NCBI GenBank assembly: GCA_030620095.1
Contig: JAUTXW010000109.1
Location: forward strand, 595,501-659,500
Reading direction: 5' to 3'
Length of the DNA: 64,000 nucleotides
Source: Kuschelorhynchus macadamiae
Lineage: Eukaryota > Arthropoda > Insecta > Coleoptera > Curculionidae
The notes beneath the pieces were generated by a model. The model did no database searches and was not told the DNA's origin. It worked only from the letters and a program-made list of their open reading frames with translations. Positions 35,201-46,100 of this stretch are shown piece after piece. Numbering within the stretch: the stretch's first letter is position 1; every line of letters starts with the position of its first letter. The translations under genes and the position numbers were made by a program.

Positions 35201-35733
35201 AGTAAATTGCCATAGTTAGAGGTTAGTTTTTTTTAATGCTTAAGAGATAAAACATTTTAAAAACTTCTCTTCTTCATTTGTACATTTTTGTATTACGATG
35301 TGATATTTATCTTTATTTTTTTTAGGAGATGGTCACCACGGTCTTTTCGGAGGTAGTTTTGTCGCATCTAGCAAATATTCGGCTGGTGGACATGGAGGAG
35401 GTTCTGATGGAGGTCATCATGGATACGGAGTGTCAGAGGGAGGTTTTGAAGGTCACTATAGTGACGTTTTAGGTAACAAGTTTTGAATGTTTTTGTCTAC
35501 ACATTTTAAATTAACTAGAGTTAGAGCTCTTAAATATAATTTTTTTTATAGAATATGTGTAAGTCGATTTTTTGACTAGAAACAAATGTAAAATATAAAT
35601 GGCATATTTGTATAACGTATAGTTAGGATTACTATTACTATGTTATTATTATTATTATTATTTATTTATAGGTGCAAGTGATGATTCGTCAGGTGGATAT
35701 GAACATTTATCCTCTGGGTCATTTGGACATTAA
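21835..35733 (+). CDS. Secreted glycine/histidine-rich protein, 184 aa, five coding exons
   Basis: Coding exons: 21835-21843 (MLR), 22018-22078, 33019-33294, 35326-35472 and 35672-35733 (ending SSGSFGH, stop TAA). All junctions are GT/AG, and the last three introns are all phase 1, so exons 3 and 4 are phase-symmetrical modules. Residues 1-16 (MLRFVVLSAVVALGSC) form a signal peptide. The mature part is low-complexity: Gly runs with Ser, His and Asp, for example GGGGGWSSGGGGGYESGG and GHGGGSDGGHHGYG. This suggests a secreted structural protein such as a cuticle or matrix component; I do not recognise a named family and claim no enzyme activity. Intron 2 is 10.9 kb and contains several mobile elements. 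A TATA box lies upstream and AATAAA downstream. Confidence 0.85.
22617..22644. repeat. 28-bp inverted repeat
   Basis: TTGGCAAAAAAA and TTTTTTTGCCAA are separated by 4 nt. It lies in a region that begins GTAGCCAGAATTTTCATTCG followed by a G-run, which resembles a hAT terminal region, so it may belong to a MITE whose other end I could not place. Confidence 0.6.
24180..24365. mobile_element. hAT-type MITE, 186 bp, with target duplication
   Basis: The left end CAGGGGTTCTCAACC and the right end, inverted, CAGGAGTTCTAGGAC form terminal repeats of the common CAGGGGTTCTCAA hAT class. The flanking 8-mers tcttacag and ccttacag match at 7 of 8 positions, the expected 8-bp target site duplication. No coding capacity. 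It sits in intron 2 of the glycine-rich gene. Confidence 0.88.
24770..24854. repeat. (AT)n microsatellite
   Basis: About 80 bp of nearly pure AT repeat. Confidence 0.95.
26307..26910. mobile_element. Foldback-type MITE with long inverted repeats
   Basis: About 150 bp at each end are inverted copies: CTGTTTAGGAAT, GTGCTCACACGTA, CCATCTG, CACAAAAAAA, a TTTTTGCC/ATATCTTTCCAAA part, and AAATCTAGGGCAGATT all recur in reverse order from 26910 downwards. The middle (26460-26755) is unrelated AT-rich sequence without a reading frame. No clean target duplication is seen. It lies in intron 2 of the glycine-rich gene. Confidence 0.85.
28370..29090 (+). repeat. Dispersed repeat family with internal subrepeats, copy B
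   Basis: Same order of blocks as 17080-18190: GTTATGAATATTTCCTTTTA, three diverged ~140-bp units starting near 28510, 28660 and 28800 (GGCCnCCATTTTGTT pattern), a (GACA)n run at 28935-28972, then GAGAAAACGTGTTTTT, GCATCTAGGG and AAAGATCTAAAAAA. It ends in TTTTTTCACGATTACAATAC and a small inverted repeat CTTCCCTTTTACGAGGGAAG. A third, weaker patch with the same units occurs at 29400-29830. Confidence 0.7.
29221..29269. repeat. (AT)n microsatellite
   Basis: About 48 bp of pure AT repeat. Confidence 0.95.
30690..32300 (-). mobile_element. Penelope-like retroelement, defective
   Basis: Minus strand, in order: an N-terminal patch with ILVLPADKGKAIVVMD (about 32150-32100); reverse-transcriptase blocks SAIDSPTYRLHKYLS, TGKTDSF, HFVEKLKTTQVDPKDIFVSFDVELL (32070-31636); a further block AAMGSLRSPVVANIYMEP; the catalytic box, which reads YVDYPF instead of YVDD (31511-31500); then ESNGMIPFLDVF; and finally a GIY-YIG endonuclease (GIYKIPCSC, VNVGETGRSISTRLKEH, 31140-31040). 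This RT plus GIY-YIG order is diagnostic for Penelope-like elements. Frameshifts and the altered catalytic box make it inactive. The 3' flank has the CTGAAGATGATTCGTG and GGCGAAACGTCGG motifs often seen with these elements. It lies in intron 2 of the glycine-rich gene. Confidence 0.92.
33937..34020. repeat. Imperfect 84-bp hairpin
   Basis: The arm AACTTTTCCTTGAAAAATGC plus ATATAAAATTATTA faces an inverted arm TAATAATTTCGTGTGCATTT plus CTCAAGGGAAAGTTT, with a 16-nt loop. A related single arm occurs at about 33762-33795. It could be a small MITE or a precursor-like hairpin. It is in intron 3 of the glycine-rich gene. Confidence 0.6.
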
Positions 35734-35964
35734 ATCAACGTAATTTTGGCCATACGCATAATATGAGATGAACTGAAATTTTAAACGCATTTGTGTAGGG
35801 CGAGTCAAATTTGAGTTTTTCTTTAACTGTGAAGTGTCATTTCATCTCATATTGTAAAAGAACTATATTTGTTGACATAATTATTGATGTGTATATAAAA
35901 CACCTCCGACTGCTTTTGTAAATATTTTTGTTGATTAATTTTATATTTTGTTGACTACGTTTAT

Positions 35965-35970
35965 AATAAA
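35965..35970 (+). promoter_or_regulatory. Poly(A) signal AATAAA of the glycine-rich gene
   Basis: Canonical AATAAA about 230 bp after the stop codon, in an otherwise ordinary AT-rich 3' UTR. Confidence 0.6.
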
Positions 35971-35999
35971 ACAAGAAAATATGAAACGTGCATTTTATT

Positions 36000-36560
36000 T
36001 TTCCTCTACATTTTTGCTATCAGAAAACTCACAAACAGAACGTTATTAATATGGCAAATTTTTGTGACGAAAAAACTGATCTCCATACATTTATTTTGCT
36101 GCTACTATTGTCACGGCAGCGACGTAGTTCATTTTCTTAATTTTTTTTATACTTTTCTTTCTAGTCCAATGCCGATTAACTTTTTTTATTGCATATATTA
36201 TGAGTTCTAGTAAGTAGCTGCTAGAAAGTATCCGAAAAATGTTTCATTATAGCGTTTCTTTTAACTCTCTCTTGCATATTGTATTGGACAGATCAATTAT
36301 TGGTCCAATAATAACATAAAAGTATTCTGTAATTCGATGAAACATAGCTGACATTTAGTTCTCCGAAATTCCTGCAAGAAAATTTTCTTATGAAGAAAAA
36401 AGGTACAATATTTTTAATGTGTAAATATACATGTCTCAAACATGCCTGCATACAATTTGTAATAAAAAATATGACTACGATACCATAAATCCAAAAAAAG
36501 TTTCTGTTCTTTTCAGACTGTCATTTTTTAACTAGATTCTCCTGATTATGCGGCAGAAAA
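36000..36560. other. Intergenic stretch without assignable gene
   Basis: AT-rich sequence between the poly(A) site of the glycine-rich gene and the piggyBac relic. I see no exon or element in it. Confidence 0.4.
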
Positions 36561-38895
36561 TCAGTTATTTGAGGAGGTACACAATGTAAACGTCTAAACC
36601 ATGAATATAATTTAACTTTACCTGATGGATATAAAATAGATTCGGATGAAGATAGCGACTACAATAATATAACATATTACATAACTGCGCGGAAGATTGT
36701 GAAAAAATGATAATAAAAATCAACAAAAACTAAAACAAGAACTGGAAATGGAAATCGATGAACGCTGATAACACTTAAGCCTGGGTTATGGATTAAAAAG
36801 GTTTCCGTCTTGCGTCGCCCGTTTGTGTCATGAGTTTACGCTGGTTCTTAGCCCGAGTTATAGATTGAAAGCGTTTGCTTTGCGTCGCCTGTGGAACTAA
36901 CCTTACTTTAATGTTTATATACATCGCCTTTTTGTGAAATGCAATTTTGTCTTGCTTGTGTTTCAGTTTATGTGCGTTTCTTTAATTTGCCAAGCATGGA
37001 TAATTAAATTCATAGTAATAATCATGGTAACGACTAGGCATTGTGGATATATTAATGTGTGTCGCAGCTGTAAAGTTGTTGAAGAGAAGGCGGCAATAAA
37101 GATGGCGAATTCGGCCTGTTAATTGGGTTGGAAATTCTCAAAACTCCTGCAAGCATTTTGTTAAAATTAAAGACAATGACCCCAAGTAGTTTTTTTAAAT
37201 GGACGAGGATGTTGTGTATATATTGTCAAATTTATTACGAAGGAAGAACGTTTTAAAAGGCCCTCTAAAATCCAGCAATTTCATTGGTTGCAACTTAAGG
37301 CAAATGTCGATTTTCGCCAGCCGTTTCCGTCAAAGTTATAGATCGCCATCTTTTCGACGGCTAACGTAAACTCAAACGGATTGCGGCAAAAATATAACCG
37401 TACCCATTGCTTTGCGTTAAGCAAACTTCAAGGACTGCGCAAGCGGCGACGCAAGACGCATACGTTTTCAATCTATAACCCAGGCTTTACGGTCCCGGAA
37501 TTTTGACACCATTTTTGGGCACCGAATCCGTAAATATTCAAAACATTTTCAGATAATATAATTGAGGAAATCGTTTTTCAGACAAACCTATACGCAATAT
37601 TGAATAATAAAGTTTTAAATTTGACAAAAGATGAATTATACATATTTTTGGGTATAAATCTGATAATGTCTCACATAAGATATCCACGTCTTTACTGGAG
37701 TAGTGATATTGCTATACGAGTGGACCGTATTGCCAATTAATTGCCAGTAAATAGATTTGAATCTTTAGGCTGCTACATTTTACAAGCAACTTAGATTTCG
37801 ATAAGTTAAAAAAAATTTGTTCGTTTTTATGAAAACTCCAAAAAAAACTTTTTATCTTTTGTAGAACCAAACCAGAAAAATATTAGGCAATAGACAAACA
37901 AATCGTACCTTTAAAAGATCGGCTAGGCTCGAAAAAATTTAGGTGCGTGCGAGTGTGAGTGGTTATATATGCCGCTTCGAAGTTTATCAGGGTACTAGAG
38001 GTGATCCAGCCCCAATCAGTGACTTTCGTGCGGGTGGTGATATAGTACTTCCTTTGAGCGGTAATATTGGATTCAAGAAACACACTCTGTTCTTTGATAA
38101 GCTATTTTGCTCTATTCATCTGTGGGATGCACTAAAGAAAAAACAAATATGGGCAACAGGTACGTGGCGATCAGGAGCAGTAAAACTTCTGGAATCCGAC
38201 TGAATGTGGGCCTGAAACTTTTACCAACAAAATTGTGCAGGGCGAGCCAAGAATCTGTACTAAACGTTGGTGACTACGAAAATAACCGTCAAAATCAGAG
38301 GACCTTTTTGTGTGCAATTTTAGAATAAAAATATAGGAGGAGTGGATTTGTTAGGACAACTACTAGCATTGTATCCACTCCGAAGAAGAAATAAAACGTG
38401 ATACATGAGGATTTGGATGCATTTCTTAGATGTTGCTCTGATAAATGCATGCATTAGATTCAAAAAAGTAAAAAATACTAAACTGGATCTTTTAGAGTTC
38501 AAGGCCAGTGTAGGACAAGCTTGATAGATATAGGAAACATTCGACCAAACAGAAGAGGAAGATCATGATTTGCAACTCCTCCAGGAAAGTATTCTGAAGA
38601 AAAGGAAACCGACTCAGCATACTCCTGAAATAAGAAAACTTAGGATTGGGCATTATCCAGTGCTCACAGATTCAAAAAATGCCAGAAGTGCAAGAGCCAT
38701 GTTGCCCCAGCTGCATGGAATATATTCATACCATGTAAAAGTGAAGTTACTACATGAAGTTCACTGTAGCGGACTGAACGTTTTTTGATTTTTTTTTAAG
38801 TTCAATCAATAAAAATGGTTTTTTACTATGTTTTTTTCATTGTTACTTTTATAATACCCACAATAAAAAAAAATATTTAAAGTTTTTTATTTTTT
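36560..38895 (+). mobile_element. piggyBac-type transposon relic, plus-strand copy
   Basis: An acidic N-terminal patch (DGYKIDSDEDSDYN, about 36625-36665) is followed, after a nested MITE, by the transposase core: IEEIVFQTNLYA, KDELYIFLGINLIMS, YWSSDIAIR, LPVNRFESL (37550-37770). Then come KYQAID-like IDKQIVPLKDR, VSGYICRFEVYQGTRGDP, GGDIVLPLSGNIGFKKHTLF and KKKQIWATGT (37890-38170), and the C-terminal block RKLRIGHYPVLTDSKNA (38630-38690). These are typical of piggyBac-derived (DDE_Tnp_1_7) proteins. Numerous stops and frameshifts; the cysteine-rich C-terminal finger is not intact. A second copy lies inverted downstream. Confidence 0.88.
36778..37486. mobile_element. PIF/Harbinger-type MITE nested in piggyBac, TTA target duplication
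   Basis: Ends AGCCTGGGTTATGGATT and, inverted, AGCCTGGGTTATAGATT continue with matching GTCTTGCGTCGCC blocks, giving terminal repeats of about 45 bp; a second diverged copy of the left end starts at 36851. Flanks are TTA on both sides (36775-36777 and 37487-37489). The inverted piggyBac copy at 40570-40620 shows the uninterrupted target, GCACTTACAGTCC, so insertion and the 3-bp duplication are directly demonstrated. No clear transposase inside. Confidence 0.9.
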
Positions 38896-39104
38896 TTTAA
38901 TAATTATGCACCAGAGGCTTAGTGTCATTTGTACCAAGAGTCAAAATCTCAAGTAAACCTCTCAGAAGTATTTTTTTTAATAGTATATTGCTGTTGAGAG
39001 CGTTCTGTCTTATTACCTTGTTGTTTTGTTATTGTGAAAAATATTGAACATAATACGAGTTAATAAAGTAAACAATGCGCCATGTTTGATATCTTTGTCT
39101 TTAA

Positions 39105-39239
39105 ATACCCGAGAAATTTGAGAAAAACCCTGCCATAAAAGGCGGTGTGTTTAAGAGAGATGGAAAACGCTCTCATAGTGAACTAGATGGGAATACATTG
39201 CCTTTTATGGCAGGGTTTTTATCAAATTTCTCGGGCGTT
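39105..39239. mobile_element. 135-bp hairpin element flanked by TTAA
   Basis: The left arm CCCGAGAAATTTGAGAAAAA plus CCCTGCCATAAAAGGC is matched by the inverted right arm from 39235 downwards with about one mismatch in 36. Both flanks are TTAA (39101-39104 and 39240-39243), the piggyBac target site. It is probably a piggyBac-type MITE reduced to its inverted repeats plus about 60 bp. It lies exactly between the two inverted piggyBac relics. Confidence 0.85.
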
Positions 39240-39304
39240 TTAAGGATAAAAATTATACCAGTATAATCAGCAAGAAGGGGTCCATTTTATGAGTATATAG
39301 TATA

Positions 39305-40625
39305 TAAAAAATAAAAAACTTTAAATATGAAGAACAAAGTAAAAAAATACTTTTATTGATTGAACTTAAAAGAAAAAAACGTTCAGTTCATTGCAGTGGA
39401 CTTCATGTAGTAACTACACTTTTACATGGTATGAACATATTCCATGCAACATGGTTCTTGCACTTTAGGCATTTTTTGTCGATTGTTTCCTATATATCAA
39501 ACTTGTCCTACACTGGCCTTGAACTCTAAAAGATCCATGCAGTATAGTATTTTTTACTCACTCTTCTGAATCTAATTCATGCATTTATCAGAAGAAAGAA
39601 ATGCATCAAAATCGTCATGTATCATGTTTTATTTCTTCTCCATAGTGGAAATAATGCCAGAAGTTTTTCTAGGTCCCTCCCATATTTTTATTGAAAAAAA
39701 CTGCACACAAAAATGTCTGCTGACTTCGACGGTTGTTTTTGTAGTCACCAACGTTTAGTAACGGTTTAGCTCGCCCTGCACAATTTGACGCAACAGGTAT
39801 TGCGTTATTATCCATCCGTTTGGTAATAGTTGCAGGCCCACATTCCGCGCTTTTTCAAATCTTTGCTGGATTCCAGAAGTGTTCCTGCTCCTGCAAGTCT
39901 ATTTCATCCCCACGTACCTATTGCCCATATTTGTTTTTTCTTTAGTGCTTCCCACAGAGAAATAGAGCCAATTGAGTTATAAAAAAACAGATTGTGATTC
40001 CAGTATCACCGCTCAACCGGAGTACTATATCAGCACATGCACCAAAGGTACTGACTGGGCCTGGATCCTAGTACCCTGATAAATTTCGAAGCGGTATATA
40101 AACCACTTACTCCAGCCTGCACCCAAGTTTTTACCCCCCATTTTCAGTTTTTTTTTGGTAACTACTGTTTCAAGCTTAGCCTATCTTTTGGCGGTACGAT
40201 TTGTTTGTCTACTGCCTGGTACTTTTCTGGTTAGAGTTTTCCTAAAAAAGGGCGTTTTTTTTATCTAAATCTAAGTTGCTTGTAAAATGTAGATGCCTAA
40301 GGATTCAAATCTATTTACTGGCAATAAGGTCCGTATAGCAATATCACTACTCCAATAGAGACCCATTCGTGGATATCTTTTGTAAGAGATTATCAGATTT
40401 ATACCAAAAAATATGTATAACTCATCTTTTGCCAAATTTAAAACTTTGTTATTCTGTATTGCGTACAGGTTTGTCTGAAAGACGATTTCTTCAATTATAT
40501 TATCTGGAAACAGTTCCATAAAATACTTCACCGGCCTCTTTTGGAATATTTACGGATTAGGTGCCCAAAAAGGTGTCAAAATTTCAGGACTGTAAGTGCT
40601 ATCAGCGTTGATCGATTTCCAAATA
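39305..40625 (-). mobile_element. piggyBac-type transposon relic, minus-strand copy
   Basis: The minus strand repeats the plus-strand copy: EEIVFQTNLYAIQNN, KDELYIFFGINLIIS, MGLYWSSDIAIR, LPVNRFESLGIYILQAT (40531-40271), then the central and C-terminal parts to the TTCAATCAATAAAA 3' end near 39355. It does not contain the Harbinger MITE. Stops and frameshifts are present. Homology to the plus copy stops near 40625; a small open frame further out (40793-40602, minus) is not recognised. Confidence 0.87.
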
Positions 40626-40863
40626 GGCCCTAAAAAGCAATGTCCAATTGCGCCCACTATATACTAGGTCGTTTTCCATCTCTCTGTAACAAACTGCTTG
40701 GAGATTTGTCAAATTTCTTCTGGTATCTCTAAATACAAAGGTATCAAACTTCATATATTTATAATCAGCGAGAATAGGCCATTTTATGAACATATAATTT
40801 ACAAATTGTTTGATTTAAAAGATGTATACTACTCATGCGTGCCTGTCTGCGTGATAACGCAAG

Positions 40864-40918
40864 TGCGTGTGTGAGTGTAGGTGTGTGTGTGTGGGTGTGT
40901 GTCTGTGTGGGTGTGTGT
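40864..40918 (+). repeat. (GT)n-rich microsatellite
   Basis: Imperfect GT/GTGTGG repeat of about 55 bp, directly before a LINE remnant. Confidence 0.9.
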
Positions 40919-40954
40919 TTTCGATAGTAAGCAACTGTTATATTATAAACTCTG

Positions 40955-42443
40955 GTACTAAAAGATTTTGTGGCTTATATAATATATCATACAGTCTTGA
41001 AAGTGAATGCATAACAAATATTTCACAATCATTATGCTCCTTAATTAACCTTTCTTTTGAAACTGATTATTTTCCTAGTGAATTGAACCCACGGTTGCAT
41101 AGATAATTATAGACCTATTACACTTCTCTCTGCACTCACAAAGATATTTGAGAAGGCTTTTTAAGTACATTATAAGTAAGCTCTCTTGGAGTAAAAATTG
41201 ACAATTTTTTTCAAACTCGTGGATTTGGATGGCATATTGACTTATTGTACGTTACGTATTAGTGCTGTTCCCTTATTAGTGCTCTTTTATCTTTTTATCT
41301 TAAAACATTGAAAACTTCAACAACAAACTAAAAATTGTAGAAGTGTTTTTGTTTGATTTTACAAAGGCTTTCGACACAATAAATCAGTCAAAGTTATAAA
41401 ATGAGTTAGAGTTAATGGTATGATAGGACCGGCGTACAGCTGGATAAAGAGTTATTTATCAGATAGAACTCAGTGTGTTAAGTGGTCTGATAAGTGTAGA
41501 ACTGCATTTTCAAGACAGGTAAATGTTAAAACTGCTGTACCTTAGGGTAGTGTACTGGGGCCTACACTCTTCCTGGTTTTATTAATTGCTCTTCTTGTAG
41601 TTTATTCTTCCGCTATTGTTAGTGGTAGTGACTACGAGGACCTCTAAAAAAGACAAATGTACTGTGTTGGTGAATTTTATACAAAAACTAACTTTACAAT
41701 CTTTACGGACCCCTCTACGAGTAATCCAGGATAGAAATTTTCCAATCAAAAATGCAACTACCAACTGGATGTAGGAAGAGTTTACAAAGTTTCTTAGAGT
41801 TACCTTTGATCAGTATCTTTCTGGGAACTACCAGGTGGAGAATGTGTGTAGTAGACTAGCGTCCAAAAACTTGGCTGTTCTTCAATGAAGAGACTGTGGT
41901 GTTGACTTGCAAACTTCAAATCTCTTTTATTATGCCTCTGTTTATTCAATATTATCATAGGGGCCTCTGGTCTAGGATACTGCTAGAGGTATTTATAAGG
42001 TTCTACCGTCACAAAAAAGAATAATAAGAACGCTGTTTCGCATTTTCTTCGAAGAGTCCTGTCGACAAATTTTTGAATCTAAAAAAATACTGACCGTCAT
42101 TTTTATATACATTTTGAAAAGCGCTTGCAATATTTGTAAAAATCGTAGTTATTATTAGAAATGTGGGGACATAGGTTATTACAGGACGCACAACATAGCT
42201 ACACGTTACATACCTAGTGTAAGACTGACGCCGATCCAGGAAGGTCCTGAGATTATCTCACTTAAAATTTACAAACATTTACCGGCATCTTTTAAGTCGC
42301 CATCTGCGTTAAATGTATTCAAGACCAAATTTAAATTCGTATTTGTCGAGACTTATTTGTTGTTTAGTATGTTATATTGTTAAATTGACAAGTTCATCAC
42401 ATCTGTAGGTCTATGGAAATAAATCATTTGAATTTGAATAAAC
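40955..42443 (+). mobile_element. Jockey-like LINE remnant, reverse transcriptase
   Basis: Plus strand, broken frames. Before the fingers: ISYSLESECITNIS and LINLSFETDYFPSEL (40970-41080). Then NYRPITLLSALTKIFEKA (41108-41160), FTKAFDTIN-like (41360), SGVLGP-type GSVLGPTLFLV (about 41555), and a C-terminal thumb/linker with VCSRLASKNLAVLQ, PSQKRIIRTLFR and FKTKFKFVFVETYLL (42300-42360). It ends in a short TTTGAATTTGAA tail (42427-42438), a common 3' end for such elements. Many stops, and the catalytic box is lost. Confidence 0.75.
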
Positions 42444-42719
42444 AAAATTTGCGTTAACAATAACTCTGTATTCATGACGGTCAAACTGATTCGTTTCAAA
42501 CTTGCACCAAAAATAATTTATTAATCTAAGGTGCATAAAAATGCACAAATCGATCATACCTAGTCAGACTGAAAACAGAAATACTTAGGGTAAAGGTTTT
42601 GCCACCGAAAAATTGTTCAAGTCATGGTGTAGATACTTGATTTTTTTCAGCTAAATATATTTTGTCCAAATATATCATATTTTGAAAAACAACGAAACAC
42701 GTCAAATTTGTTTTAATTT

Positions 42720-43170
42720 TTTTGTATATAAAATTTTTTTTTTCACTATACAGGGTAAGCCTAAAGAGAAAAAAAAAATCAAGAAAAAGTGAAACACGCC
42801 AATTTCTTTTTATTTTTTTGTATAGAAAAAAATTTTTTTCAGCTCTACACCGAGATAAAAACAGATGGATTTCAAAAACATTTAGCTCGTTTAAAAAATG
42901 GTGGCACTTGTCAAATTTCTTCTTTTTTTGTATATAAATGCATTTTTCCCACTATACAGGGTTGTAATAAGATTTTTATTTTAAAGCGGTTAATTAAACA
43001 AATATATGAAACATGTTAAATTGCTTTTATCTCTTTGCACAAAAACATAGTTTATATAAGAGTCCCTCAAAAAAATATATTTTTTATTTTCATAATGCTT
43101 AGCTTTCTTAAAAAGTAGGCCAATTTTCTTTTTTTGTGTACAAATGCAATTTTCTCTTTTATATAGGGTT
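42720..43170 (+). repeat. Degenerate tandem repeat, period about 205 bp
   Basis: The motif TTTCACTATACAGGGT recurs near 42740-42757, 42948-42962 (CCCACTATACAGGGT) and, weaker, 43155-43168 (TTTTATATAGGGT). Between them lie similar T-rich, TTTTTTTGTATATAAA-containing parts. The TACAGGGT motif is also found at other repeat ends in this window (54617, 61794). Confidence 0.6.
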
Positions 43171-46100
43171 ACTATAAGTAGGTGAGGTAGCTCCCTAAAA
43201 ACAAAATAAGGAAATATTTTAAGTTTTTTAAAAGCTTTTTTTTATTTCATGAACTATTACTAGTTTTAAAAAACAACAAAACCCAACCAATGTATTATAT
43301 TTTTTTTGTATATAAGTCTTAACTTCAAAAAAATCAGAAAAAAATCACACATATATATATATATATATCACATTTTTATATGCTGATACTGATGATTAAA
43401 GAAAACTAGCTGGCCCGGCAGACCTTGTTCTGCCTTTTCTGTTTGATGGCGCGATGAGTTTCCAGTGAAATTATAAGAATAATGGGCGCATTCACCACGT
43501 CGTCCAGAAAGATTATTAAAGAAAAACATATTGGTTTTATAAAAAAAATACCCAATAAAATAGTACAAAAAAAATAGTGCTGAAAAGACTCGGTAACCTG
43601 GCGATTATTTCAAAAAACACAGTACACCTCTCTCACGAACTGGCGTAATGTTTTAAATATATAGATTATTTTTGATGGGACGCTTTGCAGGGGCGCCTTC
43701 AGTTTCGACTGTCCAATTTGTTTTATCAGTTTGTCCGAGCCTGATGACTCACTATGAGTAATATACGTAACATGCATCTATCAACATATTTCATGATTAG
43801 ACGGCAACATACATTTTTGTCAGTTATTTACACACAAACATTGAATGTCCTTGTGACTTAAAGAAATAGAATAAACAAAAAATCATTATGGCGTTCATAA
43901 GAAAATTCAAGTCACCATAACGATTAAGCAAAGAAATGGGGTGACATAAAAAGTGGATTAATCGCAAGCGGAAAACAACAGGTACGGGATGTAGCGATGT
44001 CGTGACGACTTGAAATTATAGTAATTTAAATTACCAGATCTTTTATAGAGGTGATATTCGCATAGCGTACGACAAAATTAGAGATACTCACTTAATCTAC
44101 AATCAATATTAATAAAAGAGGTTTGCTAACATTTTCTTTTGGAATCTGAAGCATAGTGACATTTTGTTCCGTTGTTCATAAATAACGAAATACATAGTTT
44201 GCTTATCTACATGGTGATTCTTATATAAGTGGCAAAACTTTAATGGTAACACTTTTAAATTCAACATGCCCTTAAACTTTTTTCCATTTTGTTTTGAAAA
44301 GAGGAAGAATAACCTCTTATTAGCGAAGCACAATAGCCGGACCTTTTTTAAAACCTTGCGCAACTCAGGGACCCCTACACCCTTAAAGCCAACACACGCA
44401 ATAGAAGCCAAATGCGCTACCAACAAACCAAACAGCCAACAGATCAAATTATAGATATTGGGCAGATCCCGAAAGTTCTCCGCTTATTCAAAATCAACCT
44501 GATCACTAGTTCTCAATATTTTCGAACTAGATTTAGGAAATGCACGAACATTTTTATCTTGTACACACATCACTAAATCTTATAACAGAATATTAAGGAA
44601 AAGTCTATAACTTTAGGAATAAATACAAGCAAACTTATTTCAGTAGAGGATTTTAATTTTTCTAAAATATCTCGGAAATCACTTAAATTTTTCCCACAAT
44701 AATTAATACTTAATATCACTGCAAAACCGTAAGTGGCAAGTTCATGTGCCTTTCGGAAGATGGCTATAATTTGAATTTTTTGGAGGTTTCCCAGATCCAA
44801 ACCTCCCTGCTCTCTACCCCTATTGCTTTGAAATTTGATATTCGCACGTAATGCTTTAAAAAGCATTTCTATATAAACTCAAAAATATTCAATTGGTCAA
44901 ATATTCTATTTCCCTATTCCGTTCCTCAGACCACCAGCGATGTATTCTGGTCAGTTGCCTTGTTGAATTAAAACTGTTGCAAGGGAATATGTTAGTTACC
45001 TCTGATAACATAGTATTTTCCATTATGTCTATATTCAATTCAGCATAAAATTGGCTTGGAATTTGTGAGTATATCCCCAGGCGTTCTGCATTTATCTAAC
45101 TCGAAACACTAACAGAGAACCGACCATTTTGTTTTATATTTTTTAATTTAAATTAATTTAATAAATGTGAACGAAACATGAATTAGGTTTAGGTGGTCTT
45201 CTGTAAATACTGATACGTCGGTTTTAATATGATTAAAACACTTCTTTATTGGTAAAAACAACGTTCGTTAAAAAAAATCTTCTGTTAAACCTACTAAAGC
45301 GAATCCAAATCTCAACACAGGAAGAACATTTAAATTTTAAATTACTTTACTGAATAGCAAATACGTTGAAACATATTTTAAACTCGATAATGTTTAGGTT
45401 CCATAAAACTAATAAACATGATAAAAGATTACAAATTGAAATTTTGGAATTTTTGGTGCTGTGCGAAAACGACGAAAACTTATACCGTCATAACCACCAT
45501 CACAGATTCAAAAGTAGGTCGCATCCAGAAGACACGCGACATCATAGCTGTATTAAATGTTCAACGACCGTAATGCAGATCCAGACGCAAAGTAAAAATT
45601 CTTTTTTAATCCCAAAAAAATTAAACTTTATATCATTATAAACGGTATGTGATAAATAGAAATTAAAAAAAACCGAATTGCCGGATAAATCTAATATTTT
45701 TTTTTAAATTGGACCTTCCAGAAATAAATGTCTGGATGAAGTATGGATGAATGAGATTTGATTTTAAAAAAGGATTGAGTACAGTTTTATTAACTCTTTT
45801 AGTTTGGCAAAGTAGTAAACAAAAAACTTTAACTTAACTTATTCTCATACCAATCTAGTAACTATACATTTGATTTATATATCTTTCACAGAGAATCAAC
45901 AGACCTATCTAGATTTAAACTTGGTTAACTTGGTTAAACATCGAACATTTAAACTTTACGGAAATATTGTTATTTTTGTTTAAAAACGATAATAAAACAT
46001 GTTAATGTTGTCAAATACTCCCCAGACTGAGATTTACCTAATTATATTTAACTCAAATTATTAATGAACTCTAGGTCTCGGTTCGCCTAACCTTGATGAT

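Noticed and set aside
36934..37122. Hydrophobic open frame inside the Harbinger-type MITE
   Set aside because: No similarity to Harbinger transposase or Myb-like protein is recognisable; likely chance.
44109..44866. Two minus-strand frames of 112 and 97 codons
   Set aside because: No domain, no partner exons, and composition like the surroundings.
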